This document shows, piece after piece, positions 1 to 8,301 of a stretch of 64,000 nt of DNA; within the stretch, counting starts at the first letter, position 1; every line of letters starts with the position of its first letter. The notes under the pieces are model-generated. The model was not told where the DNA came from and did no database searches. It saw nothing but the letters and a program-made list of their open reading frames with translations. The translations under genes and the position numbers were made by a program. The stretch comes from a virus: IMG/VR virus record IMGVR_UViG_3300017788_000018, positions 1-64,000 of that record, one strand, 5' to 3'.

Positions 1-2121
1 AAGGGATATCCCGACATTGACTCCGATTTCGGAGATCGAGAGCGGGCTGTGCAGATTATCTCTGACTACTTCGGAGCCGAGAACGTCATCCCCGTTAGCA
101 ACTTCAATCAGTTGCAGCTTCGCTCTCTCATTAAGGACATTGCCCGATTGAACGGCATTGCCCACACTGAGATCAATTCCTACACCAGCAAGATCGAAAC
201 CGAGTGTCTCCAGGAGGCCAAGAAGGCTGATGGTTTCGACCGAGCACAGTGGGTTCTGACCTATGAGGAAGCCGAGAAGAACTCACCGGCCTTCCGAGAA
301 CTTCTGAGCAAGTATCCCGATTTCGAGCACACCATCCGTATTCTGTTCAAGCAGATGCGTAACGTGTCTCGTCACGCAGGAGGGGTTATCATCTCCAATG
401 ACCCTAAGACCAACATGCCTGTGATCAAGAGCGGTCAGATGCTCCAGACTCCATGGCCTGAGGGTTTGAACGCTCGTCACCTCGAGGATTTCGGGCAGCT
501 TAAGTTTGATATCCTCGGTCTCGGAACTCTCCGAATGTTCGAGGACTGCATCCGAAAGATCATCAAGAAGGAGACTGGTCAGAAGTACGTCGCCTTCGAC
601 CAGATTAGCGACTGGTACTACGAGAAGCTCCACCCAGACAACAACAGTCTGGATGACCAGAAAGTCTATCACAACGTCTACTGGAATAGCCGCTATACCG
701 GCATCTTCCAATTCGTTCAGCCCAACGTGCAGGCATTCATGGCGAACATGAAGCCCACGAGCATTTTGGACATTGCCACCGCCACCAGCATCTTCCGTCC
801 CGGTCCCTTGGGAATCGATGCTGACAAGCAATTCCTTGGCAACCGCAAGAACCCCAAGAACATCGTCTACAAGCATCCTCTGCTCCAGGAGGTGCTTGAG
901 TCCACGGCTGGTCTGGTTATCTTCCAGGAGCAGCTTCAGATGATCTACAACAAACTGGCCGGTGTCCCCTTGGAGGAAACCGATGCCGTGAGAAAGGCCT
1001 TCACCAAAAAGGACCTCTCCAATAAGGAGAAGGCCGAGAAGGAGCGTTTGGCAATGCGTGAGGACTTCGCCGAGAAGTGCCTGGCCGCCAATGAGATTCC
1101 GAAGAGCATCAGCTACTCCATCTTTGATGAAATGCAGAAGTATGTGGCTTACTCCTTCAACAAGAGTCATGCCGTGGCCTATGCCATTATCTCCTACCAG
1201 TGCGCCTGGTTCCTGACATACTATCCCAATGAGTGGGTTACGACCTACATCGACTACTGCTCAACCACAAAGGGAAAGCAAACCGGCAAGGAAGACCCTA
1301 AGAGTGTGGCTCTGTCAGAGGCCAAGGGCCTGGGCTTTGTCATCGGCAAGCCCGACATTAACCTCTCGGAGCGGGACTGCACCATTCAGAACAATAAGAT
1401 CATCCCGAGCTTTGCCTCTCTCAAGTACGTTGGTAATTCCGTACTAGGCGAAATCTCTCAGTTCCGCCCCTATCGGAATCTTGAGGACCTTCTCTTTGAG
1501 CCCAATGATTCCTGGCGTCATAGCAAGTTTAACAAGCGCGCCATGAGCACCCTGGTTAAGCTTGAGGCCTTCGAGTCCATGGACCTCGTGGGCGAGGGCA
1601 AGATGTTTGCAAACTATCGGCAGCTTCATCACGTCCTGGTGGATCGAGCCGATGCCCTTAAGAGGGCCGTGTCCAACAAGAAAAAGACCCACAAGGAAGA
1701 CCTGCTCAAGTATATCGAGGAGGCGAAGGAGCTTCCCGATTGGACGCTGACCGAGAAGGTCACGACCTCACGGGAGTTGGCCGGGTCGGTGGACCTCGCC
1801 CTGATCGTTACCCCTGAGATTTCTCAGTATTTCGACAGTAAGGGAATCGTGTCTATTGACGAGAGGGAGGATGACGACCAGTGGGTTTGGTGCATCGTTA
1901 AGACCTCTCAGGCCGCAAAGACCAAGTCTGAGAAGGCCAAGGACTATCTCCGCATGAAGGTCTACGGTCAGAGCGGCCAGGACAAGACAGTCTTCTGTTG
2001 GAATTTCAAGCCAGCCAAGGATCAGGTCATCCCTGAGAACACTCTCATCATCGGTCGCTTCAAGGAGTCGCCCTTTGGCTTCTCGGCTTTCTTCGGTGGG
2101 CTTGAGGTTATCGGCAGTTGA
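1..2121 (+). CDS. dnaE: DNA polymerase III alpha subunit (DnaE type), C-terminal part
   Basis: Replicative DNA polymerase of the bacterial C family. The reading frame is open from base 1, so the gene starts before the window; 706 residues are present. The first visible residues contain PDIDSDF, the motif with two catalytic aspartates, and KFDILGL about 150 residues later carries the third. Further C-family landmarks are IFRPGPLG, LVIFQEQLQMI, AVRKAFTKKD and YSFNKSHAVAY. The lysine-rich stretch and C-terminal 200 residues fit the tau-binding/OB region, but that assignment is weak. The stop overlaps the next gene as TTGA. With the DnaQ-like exonuclease at 18016, the phage appears to carry its own alpha and epsilon equivalents. 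Active-site residues look intact. Confidence 0.95.
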   Translation, partial: KGYPDIDSDFGDRERAVQIISDYFGAENVIPVSNFNQLQLRSLIKDIARLNGIAHTEINSYTSKIETECLQEAKKADGFDRAQWVLTYEEAEKNSPAFRELLSKYPDFEHTIRILFKQMRNVSRHAGGVIISNDPKTNMPVIKSGQMLQTPWPEGLNARHLEDFGQLKFDILGLGTLRMFEDCIRKIIKKETGQKYVAFDQISDWYYEKLHPDNNSLDDQKVYHNVYWNSRYTGIFQFVQPNVQAFMANMKPTSILDIATATSIFRPGPLGIDADKQFLGNRKNPKNIVYKHPLLQEVLESTAGLVIFQEQLQMIYNKLAGVPLEETDAVRKAFTKKDLSNKEKAEKERLAMREDFAEKCLAANEIPKSISYSIFDEMQKYVAYSFNKSHAVAYAIISYQCAWFLTYYPNEWVTTYIDYCSTTKGKQTGKEDPKSVALSEAKGLGFVIGKPDINLSERDCTIQNNKIIPSFASLKYVGNSVLGEISQFRPYRNLEDLLFEPNDSWRHSKFNKRAMSTLVKLEAFESMDLVGEGKMFANYRQLHHVLVDRADALKRAVSNKKKTHKEDLLKYIEEAKELPDWTLTEKVTTSRELAGSVDLALIVTPEISQYFDSKGIVSIDEREDDDQWVWCIVKTSQAAKTKSEKAKDYLRMKVYGQSGQDKTVFCWNFKPAKDQVIPENTLIIGRFKESPFGFSAFFGGLEVIGS

Positions 2122-2540
2122 GGTCGTGTGTGCACTCTAGCCTTGGAACCCTGGACTACTCCCTGAGTGACGGATACTATCGCCTGGTGGTATCCGTGGA
2201 TCCAGAACTACATCGGTACTATCGGTCCAGGATTCCAAAGTACTTTGTGTGCAATCCTCAAAGGTACCCGCCTCATATCACGGTTGTAAGGGGAGAGGTT
2301 CCTCCCCTTAAGGATCTTTGGGGTCGGTACCAGGGAAAGCAAGTCAGTTTTGATTACAGTCCCGAGATACACAACGACGAAACCTATTGGTGGCTTAACT
2401 GCTATTCTCAGGCTCTAACAGAAATCCGCCTTGAACTTGGACTCCCTAGGAGTTACCACCTGACCCGACCACCTAGTGGAGAGGAGTGCTTTCACACCAC
2501 CATAGGAAACCGTAAGACACTGGATTCTGCGAAAAAGTAA
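2118..2540 (+). CDS. 2H phosphoesterase-like protein
   Basis: A 140-residue protein with two H-x-T motifs, HITV at residues 53-56 and HTTI at 126-129, spaced as in the 2H phosphoesterase superfamily (RNA ligase-like cyclic phosphodiesterases and phage RNA-repair-associated proteins). The substrate is unknown; a 2',3'-cyclic nucleotide or RNA end is the usual guess. The chosen start is TTG at 2118, sharing TTGA with the dnaE stop and preceded by GAGG; a GTG at 2130 is an alternative. A strong terminator follows, so it ends the replication operon. Confidence 0.7.
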   Translation: MRSCVHSSLGTLDYSLSDGYYRLVVSVDPELHRYYRSRIPKYFVCNPQRYPPHITVVRGEVPPLKDLWGRYQGKQVSFDYSPEIHNDETYWWLNCYSQALTEIRLELGLPRSYHLTRPPSGEECFHTTIGNRKTLDSAKK

Positions 2541-2555
2541 CCGATTCCAACGAAG

Positions 2556-2587
2556 GAGAGGGGTACCAAAAGTGCCCCTCTCTTTTT
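2556..2587 (+). terminator. Rho-independent terminator
   Basis: GAGAGGGG (2556-2563) pairs perfectly with CCCCTCTC (2575-2582) and is followed by TTTTT. It closes the dnaE/2H operon. Confidence 0.9.
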
Positions 2588-2611
2588 GTCTTCCCTTGTT
2601 ACAAGGTCACC

Positions 2612-2629
2612 AGAGAACTATTTATCTCT
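2612..2629 (+). promoter_or_regulatory. CTATTTA motif in an inverted repeat (candidate late element)
   Basis: AGAGA and TCTCT flank ACTATTTA, 37 bases before the ATG at 2656. Similar flanked CTATTTA motifs precede 6579, 9130 and 16816. It could be a late promoter or an RNA hairpin. Confidence 0.4.
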
Positions 2630-2655
2630 AGTTTTACTCTAGAGTCAGGTCAAAC

Positions 2656-3618
2656 ATGTCACAGAAATCGCCACTAAACCTGCATGAAATTGTCAAGTCC
2701 TCAATCAGAAAGACTCTGAGCGAGTCCGGTGTGGACCTAACTCCCGCAGCCAAGCCACTCGCAAAGAAAGAGTCCCCAAAGGTGGCCCCGCTGACAAAGC
2801 TCAAGGAAGCCATCATTCTGACCCCGCGCTCTTTCCTGATCAAGACAGAGTTTCTGAGCGCCGGTGCAAAGCGTGCTCATGAGCTCCTTTACAACAGCTA
2901 TGTGGAGGCCGTTAACAAGATTGGTGCGGCCCTGGATGCTGCCAGCACAGAGGATGCCAAGTCAACCACCTCGAGCTTCCGCTCCCTTAAGGTTGACGAG
3001 ACCTTCAACCTGAATGCCGTCAAGCTCCATGAGCTTCACTTTAGCAACATTTCGGACCAGGCCTCTGAGATTGGTGTGGACTCCATTCCTTACATGAGGC
3101 TTTCCCGTGACTTCGGTACCTTCGAGAAGTGGCAATTCAACTTCATGGCCTGTGCCCTTAGTGCTCGCAGTGGCTGGGCCGTTACCTACTTTGAACCATA
3201 CCGCAATGTCTTTGTCAACACCTTCATCGATGGCCACGACGTAAATGTCCCTGTGGGTGTGATTCCGGTTTTGGTTCTGGATATGTGGGAGCATGCCTAC
3301 TTCAAGGACTATGGCGATGACAAGAAATCCTACATCATTTCCATGATGAGAGAGATTAACTGGAACGTCGTGGAGGCCCGCATGACCGTGGTAGAGAAGT
3401 GCCCAATGGACATGCTCTACAGAATTGTGCCGGTTACAAATGACGTTCCCGAGCATATGCTCTCGGCAGCCCAAGAGGCAGCAGGTCGCCCTCCCATTGT
3501 GGACGTTGTTCCTGCCGCTGGTACCCCAGCAACCTCCCAGAGCAGACCAGGCATGGTAGCACCCACAGCCCCACCTTCTCCTGCAACGCAGACGCCTTCC
3601 ACCAATCCTAGGACCTGA
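2656..3618 (+). CDS. Fe/Mn superoxide dismutase-like protein, probably virion-associated
   Basis: 320 residues. Residues 64-225 follow the Fe/Mn superoxide dismutase plan. The four metal ligands are in place: His75 (in LSAGAKRAHELL), His125 (LHELHFSNI), Asp209 and His213 (LDMWEHAYF). The segment DFGTFEKWQFNF and SGWAVTYF match the conserved middle. The usual KHH of the second helix is absent, so the fold is divergent. Residues 1-30 form a short amphipathic start (LHEIVKSSIRKTLSE), like other probable inner-virion proteins here; the last 50 residues are a Pro/Ala linker. It lies among structural-type genes behind a CTATTTA motif. Activity is inferred from the ligands, not shown. Confidence 0.75.
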   Translation: MSQKSPLNLHEIVKSSIRKTLSESGVDLTPAAKPLAKKESPKVAPLTKLKEAIILTPRSFLIKTEFLSAGAKRAHELLYNSYVEAVNKIGAALDAASTEDAKSTTSSFRSLKVDETFNLNAVKLHELHFSNISDQASEIGVDSIPYMRLSRDFGTFEKWQFNFMACALSARSGWAVTYFEPYRNVFVNTFIDGHDVNVPVGVIPVLVLDMWEHAYFKDYGDDKKSYIISMMREINWNVVEARMTVVEKCPMDMLYRIVPVTNDVPEHMLSAAQEAAGRPPIVDVVPAAGTPATSQSRPGMVAPTAPPSPATQTPSTNPRT

Positions 3619-3621
3619 AAT

Positions 3622-4593
3622 ATGCCAGTAAAGACAAACATGTCGGCTGAGGCCTTGGCCGTTAGAATCATTACGAGAGCCATCGAGAATGACGTGGACG
3701 TTTGGAGCGCCTGCCGTGAGGTTGAGCGTTTCTTCGGCGGGCGAGGTGTGCAGATTCCTTTCTCTCTCAAGAACAAGGCTTGTGAGATTGCCGATCAAAA
3801 ACTAACAGAAATGGATGAACTGGAAACCATGAACGAGGCAAAAAAAGCAAGGAAAAAGAGGCTTAAGGAACAGACCATGGTTGGTGAACAAAATCTGCCC
3901 GATCAACCTCGGCAGATGGCAGACTTCCAGGCACCTCCCCAGAAGCCGGTCAGCCTTGATCAGGTTGTGGATCGCTACATCGTCCGCTATGAGAGAGAAA
4001 GCATCCCACTAGAAAACCAGCCAAATGGACCAGGGATTGCACCTCCCCAGGGCTCGCAGCCAGCGGGTGGTTCCCCTAGCACCCTGGAAGAGGGTACAAG
4101 GCCCCTTAGAAGCCTTTTGGAGTTTCTCCTGCTTGAGCAGGCACCTCCTCCACCCCCTGAGGACGAGCCTCCTGCCGAGGATCCCGCAGCAGACGCAGGC
4201 ACCACGCCTCCAGGTATGGATGACATACCTGACCTAGGTGGAGATGAGGGCATGGAAGACCCAAGTGGCGGTGGCGGAGCAGCTCCACCCGAGGGTGCAG
4301 GCGGCGCAATTGTCAACACTCCACAGATCAACCTCAATGAGTTTGCAAGAAGCATCGCACGCATGGTAAACAACTATGATGCCCTTCTCAACCCAAAGAC
4401 GATCATTCTGAATCGCGTGGAAGCCTACCTCAGAAGCAACTATAACGAGCCCACGGCAAAACACTTTATGCAAATCATGGAACGCAACTACGGTCTCAAT
4501 ATCACCTCGGTTGAATACCCAGATGACACCAACTCCTTCCCGGTTGTTTACGGGGTTGGAGCCTTTGCAGGTGGTGCAGGGGGCGGCGGTTGA
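3622..4593 (+). CDS. Hypothetical protein with long Pro/Glu/Gly-rich linkers
   Basis: 323 residues, three bases after the SOD-like gene. An N-terminal helical part (1-90) is followed by a basic stretch, then two proline- and acidic-rich linkers (about 125-145 and 165-220) split by the helix RSLLEFLLLEQ, and a folded C-terminal region (about 225-305) ending in glycine repeats. LLLEQ resembles an (I/L)-X-E cleavage site. The linker design and neighbours suggest a virion or scaffold component. Family not recognised. Confidence 0.75.
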   Translation: MPVKTNMSAEALAVRIITRAIENDVDVWSACREVERFFGGRGVQIPFSLKNKACEIADQKLTEMDELETMNEAKKARKKRLKEQTMVGEQNLPDQPRQMADFQAPPQKPVSLDQVVDRYIVRYERESIPLENQPNGPGIAPPQGSQPAGGSPSTLEEGTRPLRSLLEFLLLEQAPPPPPEDEPPAEDPAADAGTTPPGMDDIPDLGGDEGMEDPSGGGGAAPPEGAGGAIVNTPQINLNEFARSIARMVNNYDALLNPKTIILNRVEAYLRSNYNEPTAKHFMQIMERNYGLNITSVEYPDDTNSFPVVYGVGAFAGGAGGGG

Positions 4594-4626
4594 ACAGCTC
4601 CCTTTAGCAAACAAGGAACAAAACTC

Positions 4627-4992
4627 ATGAGTTCAGAAGCCTCAATGCCAATGAACCCTGCCGAGGTGGAAGCTTCCCTAGGGGAAGTTAGTTCTGTCAG
4701 AAGACGTGGGCGAGGGAAGAAATCCCTTCGACTCAAGAAGTCTGCCGTTACCATTGGATTTGAGCCAGGCCAACTGCTTGAACTCTCGAGGGTGATGTTT
4801 GTCAGTGGGTTGACGTTTCATCAGTTTTTCGGCTATCTCGTCCAACAGATTATCAGCGGGGATGAGAGACTGCTCGAACTTATCAAGGAGGCACAGAACT
4901 ACAAGAAACAAAGGATTCTGGAAGGAAAGGAAGAAAAGGTTGATGCCGCAACCCTCTATCGAATGATAGAGGAGCAGCTAAATGTCGGTTAG
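4627..4992 (+). CDS. Hypothetical small basic protein
   Basis: 121 residues. A flexible acidic start is followed by a very basic patch (RRRGRGKKSLRLKKS, residues 25-39), then a compact domain beginning VTIGFEPGQLLELSRVMF and a charged helical tail. The strand-helix-helix order recalls ribbon-helix-helix DNA binders, but no diagnostic residues were found. It sits between virion-type and lysis-type genes on the + strand. Confidence 0.7.
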   Translation: MSSEASMPMNPAEVEASLGEVSSVRRRGRGKKSLRLKKSAVTIGFEPGQLLELSRVMFVSGLTFHQFFGYLVQQIISGDERLLELIKEAQNYKKQRILEGKEEKVDAATLYRMIEEQLNVG

Positions 4993-5021
4993 ATATAGCT
5001 TGGAAAGATAGCGAGGTTCCT

Positions 5022-5396
5022 ATGTCACTTAAGTCGTTTATTGAGGGTGTGTTTTTGTCTCTAGCTGGAATCTGGTGGCCAAAGGGTGAGACCCAGACCA
5101 TTGCAACCCTTCCCGCTGAGACCTCCAATCAGGACAATGAGAGACTGAACTATATTGAGACCAAGCTCCACCGCATCGGCCACAGGCTTGATGAGATTGA
5201 GAAAAGGCAAGAGGAAATCGATCGCAAGTTGGATGCCCAGATTCTTCTGTCCGAGGAAATTCTGTCGTCTCTGGCTGCTCTAGAGACCCAGAAGGCTAAT
5301 CGAAAGAATGCCGCCGCCTTGGTAGATAAGGCCCCCGAGATTAAGGTTGTGGCTCAGGTTCATCAACAAAAATCGAAGAAACAAATCCTCAATTGA
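5022..5396 (+). CDS. Coiled-coil hypothetical protein
   Basis: 124 residues. A short hydrophobic N-terminus (FIEGVFLSLAGIWW) leads into a heptad-rich coiled coil (residues 38-90, LNYIETKLHRIGHRLDEIEK and onward) and a basic tail. It immediately precedes the spanin-like pair, so it may be an accessory lysis or envelope protein. No family recognised. Confidence 0.7.
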   Translation: MSLKSFIEGVFLSLAGIWWPKGETQTIATLPAETSNQDNERLNYIETKLHRIGHRLDEIEKRQEEIDRKLDAQILLSEEILSSLAALETQKANRKNAAALVDKAPEIKVVAQVHQQKSKKQILN

Positions 5397-5412
5397 GTCC
5401 CAAACTCAATGG

Positions 5413-5943
5413 ATGCCTGTCGATCCATTTTCACTACCGGACGAACCGGGGACAATGCTTCCTCCCCCGGCTTCTCCACCATCTGTGCAACCCACAAAGA
5501 AAGAAGCACCTCCCCCTAGGGAGGAGTCGGCCCTTACCAAGGCCTTTTCTAGGTTGGGCTCTTTTATTCGGGCCAATTGGAAACCTGTCCTAGGACTGGT
5601 TCTGGTGGCCCTTGTGGGCTTGTTTATTTTCTTTCAACTCAGGGAACTTGAGAAGAGGAACGCCGATCTAAAGACGGACCTTGTGGCCCAGAGAGCCCAG
5701 CACATGGAAGAAATGAGGGAGCTCACCGAGAGCTTTCAGAGACAGCAACAGGCCCAGGCCGAGATTGACCGTAAGTTTGAGGGTCGCCTTCAGGAGCTTT
5801 CCGTTCAGTACGAGGAAGCCCTGACTCGGATTGCCCAGACCAGAAGAACCCGGCAGAGACAGATTGAGGAGAACCCCTCAACCCTTCCCTCTGTGTTTGA
5901 AAACGTTTTTGGAATTCCCTCTCGGGAAGGCACCCAACCATGA
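5413..5943 (+). CDS. Inner-membrane spanin-like protein
   Basis: 176 residues: a Pro-rich cytoplasmic start, one transmembrane segment at about residues 57-76 (VLGLVLVALVGLFIFF), then a long charged coiled coil (78-150). This is the layout of an i-spanin, which links the inner membrane to an outer-membrane partner to complete lysis of Gram-negative hosts. The frame is open upstream to 5347, but that would overlap the previous gene by 50 bases, so ATG 5413 was chosen. Its stop overlaps the next start as ATGA, as in Rz/Rz1-type pairs. Function is inferred from topology and position only. Confidence 0.6.
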   Translation: MPVDPFSLPDEPGTMLPPPASPPSVQPTKKEAPPPREESALTKAFSRLGSFIRANWKPVLGLVLVALVGLFIFFQLRELEKRNADLKTDLVAQRAQHMEEMRELTESFQRQQQAQAEIDRKFEGRLQELSVQYEEALTRIAQTRRTRQRQIEENPSTLPSVFENVFGIPSREGTQP

Positions 5944-6521
5944 ATACTCTCACCAAAAGAACCATTGCCCTTGTTACCACTCTCTGCCTTGTCCTGGCAA
6001 CAGTGGGGTGCGGAGCCTCCTCGTCCTCGGGACCAAGCAGAACCACCCTTGAGAACATTCGGGCTCAGTTTCCTCCACTTGAGGAAGGACCCCCGCCAGA
6101 GCCCCTAGAGGAGGTTGTAACGCCCACAAGAGAACAACCTGATGCTGAGTCCTCTTTCTCCCAGAGAGTCCTACAGGGGCAATCTGTGCCCTTTAGCGGG
6201 CTACTCCTGAGCGATGCTGCGGCTGCCTTTGTGGCCTCGGAGTATGAGGCCCTAACCCAGAGATTCGGGGCCTCGCTTACTCAGCAACGTCAAAGGGACT
6301 TTGCTAGGCTGGTGCATCTTTCCGAGACAATGAGACTCCAAATTAACTCTGATCGTGAGAGATTTCTGATCATTGCCGAGAATCAGGAAACCTACATCAA
6401 CAGCCTGGAAAGAGCCCTGAGTGCTTCCAATGAACCCAACGTTCTAGAGATTCTGGCAATGGTTGGAATTGGAGCTCTAGGAATCCTTGTGGGTATCGTG
6501 GTTGGAATTTTGCTCAATTAA
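5940..6521 (+). CDS. Lipoprotein, possible outer-membrane spanin partner
   Basis: 193 residues. A signal peptide ends in a lipobox (ATVGC, Cys24), followed by a Ser- then Pro/Glu-rich linker and a helical middle. The last 25 residues (ILAMVGIGALGILVGIVVGILLN) form a second hydrophobic segment. Start overlap with the i-spanin-like gene and the lipobox suggest an o-spanin. The C-terminal membrane segment is not typical of Rz1-like proteins, so this may be a variant or an unrelated envelope lipoprotein. Confidence 0.6.
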   Translation: MNTLTKRTIALVTTLCLVLATVGCGASSSSGPSRTTLENIRAQFPPLEEGPPPEPLEEVVTPTREQPDAESSFSQRVLQGQSVPFSGLLLSDAAAAFVASEYEALTQRFGASLTQQRQRDFARLVHLSETMRLQINSDRERFLIIAENQETYINSLERALSASNEPNVLEILAMVGIGALGILVGIVVGILLN

Positions 6522-6550
6522 GAACACCCCAAAAGCAACACGGCATTTCC

Positions 6551-6566
6551 TAACCTATTTAGAGGT
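6551..6566 (+). promoter_or_regulatory. CTATTTA motif in an inverted repeat (candidate late element)
   Basis: AACC and GGTT flank TATTTAGA, 23 bases before the ATG at 6579. Same arrangement as at 2612 and 9092. Confidence 0.35.
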
Positions 6567-6578
6567 TGGAGAAAATCT

Positions 6579-6908
6579 ATGATGCTACCGATGTTCGAGC
6601 AAAGCAATGGAGAAAAGTCTGCCTCCTTCACAATGATGGCCGCAGCATTTGGTGTCATCACCATTTGGTTGCTCCTGAGCATCGTTGAGGAGATTGCTGG
6701 CGTTCCCATCAGGGAATTCAACGGTGCTGAGGCCATGGCCTATTTCACCCCATTGGCTGCTCTCTATTTTGGTAGAAGGTGGACCGCAGACATGGGATCC
6801 GAAAGAGCTAACAAGATCCTTGAGTCCGTAAGAGGCAATCCGGTGAATTCTATTCCTCCACCTCCACCTCCTGCTGGTGGTGACGAGGAAGAGGAAGCCG
6901 AAAAGTAG
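6579..6908 (+). CDS. Small membrane protein, holin candidate
   Basis: 109 residues with two hydrophobic segments (about 17-41, FTMMAAAFGVITIWLLLSI; and 49-65, AEAMAYFTPLAALYFG) and a charged tail with a proline run ending in acidic residues. Size, topology and position right after the spanin-like pair fit a class II-type holin, though small membrane proteins are hard to assign. A second ATG lies at 6582. Confidence 0.6.
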   Translation: MMLPMFEQSNGEKSASFTMMAAAFGVITIWLLLSIVEEIAGVPIREFNGAEAMAYFTPLAALYFGRRWTADMGSERANKILESVRGNPVNSIPPPPPPAGGDEEEEAEK

Positions 6909-6930
6909 GATTTCCCTTGCAAAATAATGG

Positions 6931-6959
6931 TTTAATGTAGGCCAGACCTGTGCTAGAAT
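6931..6959 (+). promoter_or_regulatory. Phage early-type promoter
   Basis: TTTAAT (6931-6936), 17 bp ending TGC, then TAGAAT (6954-6959), preceded by CCCTTGCAAAATAATGG. Drives the gene at 6979. Confidence 0.75.
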
Positions 6960-6978
6960 AAAGATTCGGGAGAAACGA

Positions 6979-7890
6979 ATGAGCGAAAATACCAAGAAGC
7001 TGAGTGCGTTCGAGGTTACGACCATGATCCAGGAGATGGTCTCCGAGGAATTGCGAAAGGCACGAGAGGACAGCCGTCCCATCCGTGAGGGCGTCAACCT
7101 TGCAACCCTGGACAAGGATGACCTAAACCCCGTTTTCACTTCGATGCGTCCAGCGGATCAGAAGGCCATGATTCAGTGGATCATGCGCTATTTCTTCACG
7201 CCTGCAAAGAAGAACCAGCCCTGGTGGAGCAACAAGATTACCCCGGCCAACGTGCTTGCGTTCATTTCGCAGCCTCGTTCGGGCTTCCCTCTGACTCCAC
7301 GAGAAATGGTGGACGACTGGAAGATCAAGAAGTCCCTCAAGACCGATCTGGCAAAGATCAGTGATGCAGACGTGGAGAGCTTCTCTGCCGAGCCCACTGG
7401 ACCTGTGAACAACACCGGGGAAAAGTCCCTTAAGGACATTGCCGCCGAGCTTGGAGGCCTTAGCCTTCCATCGATCTCTCAGACCGAGCTTGCTGGTCTT
7501 GAGAAGCTCAAGAAGCTCCTGGGTGGAAAGAACCCTATGAGCATGGACGCAGATGAGCTTGAGAACCTTCTCAAGCATGTCAAGGTTGCTCGTGAGACGA
7601 CCTCTCACACCTTCGCACAGGACCTCAAGGCGGCTGGTGGTGATGTGAAGAAGTTTTTCAAGGGGCTTGTGGCCAAGGGCATCATGCAGCCAGTGGACAT
7701 TTCCCTTCTCAAGCCCCGTGAGATCGAAATGCTCGTGTTCCTCATGGACAAGCCTGAGGATCAGATTGCACAGTACCTCCGAGGCGATGCCCTCAAGGCC
7801 GACAATAAGATTAAGACTTTCCAGGCAGCAGTGGCTCGCAGCCTCTCGCCGGTTCGTCCTCGTGGTCGTCCCCGTAAGAACCCCGTCTGA
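6979..7890 (+). CDS. Hypothetical protein with C-terminal AT-hook-like motif
   Basis: 303 residues. The middle is helical with no recognised family. The last ten residues include RPRGRPRKNP, which matches the AT-hook core (RGRP flanked by basic residues) that binds the minor groove of AT-rich DNA. The N-terminus (TTMIQEMVSEELRKA) is amphipathic with E-type sites like the other possible inner-virion proteins. It has its own early-type promoter and a terminator right after it, so it is a single-gene unit. DNA binding is inferred from the motif. Confidence 0.75.
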   Translation: MSENTKKLSAFEVTTMIQEMVSEELRKAREDSRPIREGVNLATLDKDDLNPVFTSMRPADQKAMIQWIMRYFFTPAKKNQPWWSNKITPANVLAFISQPRSGFPLTPREMVDDWKIKKSLKTDLAKISDADVESFSAEPTGPVNNTGEKSLKDIAAELGGLSLPSISQTELAGLEKLKKLLGGKNPMSMDADELENLLKHVKVARETTSHTFAQDLKAAGGDVKKFFKGLVAKGIMQPVDISLLKPREIEMLVFLMDKPEDQIAQYLRGDALKADNKIKTFQAAVARSLSPVRPRGRPRKNPV

Positions 7891-7917
7891 TACCCTAGCC
7901 ACACCAACACCCAACTG

Positions 7918-7951
7918 AAGGGCGCATACTTAACGGTATGCGCCCTTCTTT
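7918..7951 (+). terminator. Rho-independent terminator
   Basis: AAGGGCGCATAC and GTATGCGCCCTT pair around a short loop, with a T-rich tail. The ATG of the next frame (7938) falls in the 3' arm. Confidence 0.85.
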
Positions 7952-8291
7952 CATTTCGGACCTGTTTCGTAGAACCTTGGGCCTCGGTGAGGGCCCTAAT
8001 CCCTTACCTGCTGATGGCTGGACTCAGATAAGCGATCAATCTTCTGAGGGACCAACCTTTCAACGTCTCTATACGCCCATGGACCTAGGCCTGGATAAGG
8101 AAACACTTTTAACGAGCATCAAGCTATCTGTATTAAATGTCAAACATGGTCGTGGTATACTAATAGAAATTGAGAATCGCAATTCCTCAACTATCATTCT
8201 CAAAGTCCTAGGGGAGTCGCACCTTCTCAAGGATTGTTGTGTCGTTACCCATCACATCAATGCCCTTATCGATAGGGCCGAAAAGGCATAG
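7938..8291 (+). CDS. Hypothetical protein, start uncertain
   Basis: 117 residues from an ATG inside the preceding terminator hairpin; later in-frame starts (TTG 7977, ATG 8079) are possible. The C-terminal half looks like a compact alpha/beta domain (TSIKLSVLNVKHGRGILIEI). Family unknown. Its end overlaps the untranslated lead of the next gene. Confidence 0.55.
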   Translation: MRPSFISDLFRRTLGLGEGPNPLPADGWTQISDQSSEGPTFQRLYTPMDLGLDKETLLTSIKLSVLNVKHGRGILIEIENRNSSTIILKVLGESHLLKDCCVVTHHINALIDRAEKA

Positions 8292-8301
8292 GAAATTCAC
8301 C

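Noticed and set aside
283-1170. Leftward frame of 295 codons
   Set aside because: Shadow of dnaE.
5347-5412. Upstream extension of the i-spanin-like gene
   Set aside because: Would overlap the previous gene by 50 bases; ATG 5413 gives a natural N-terminus.
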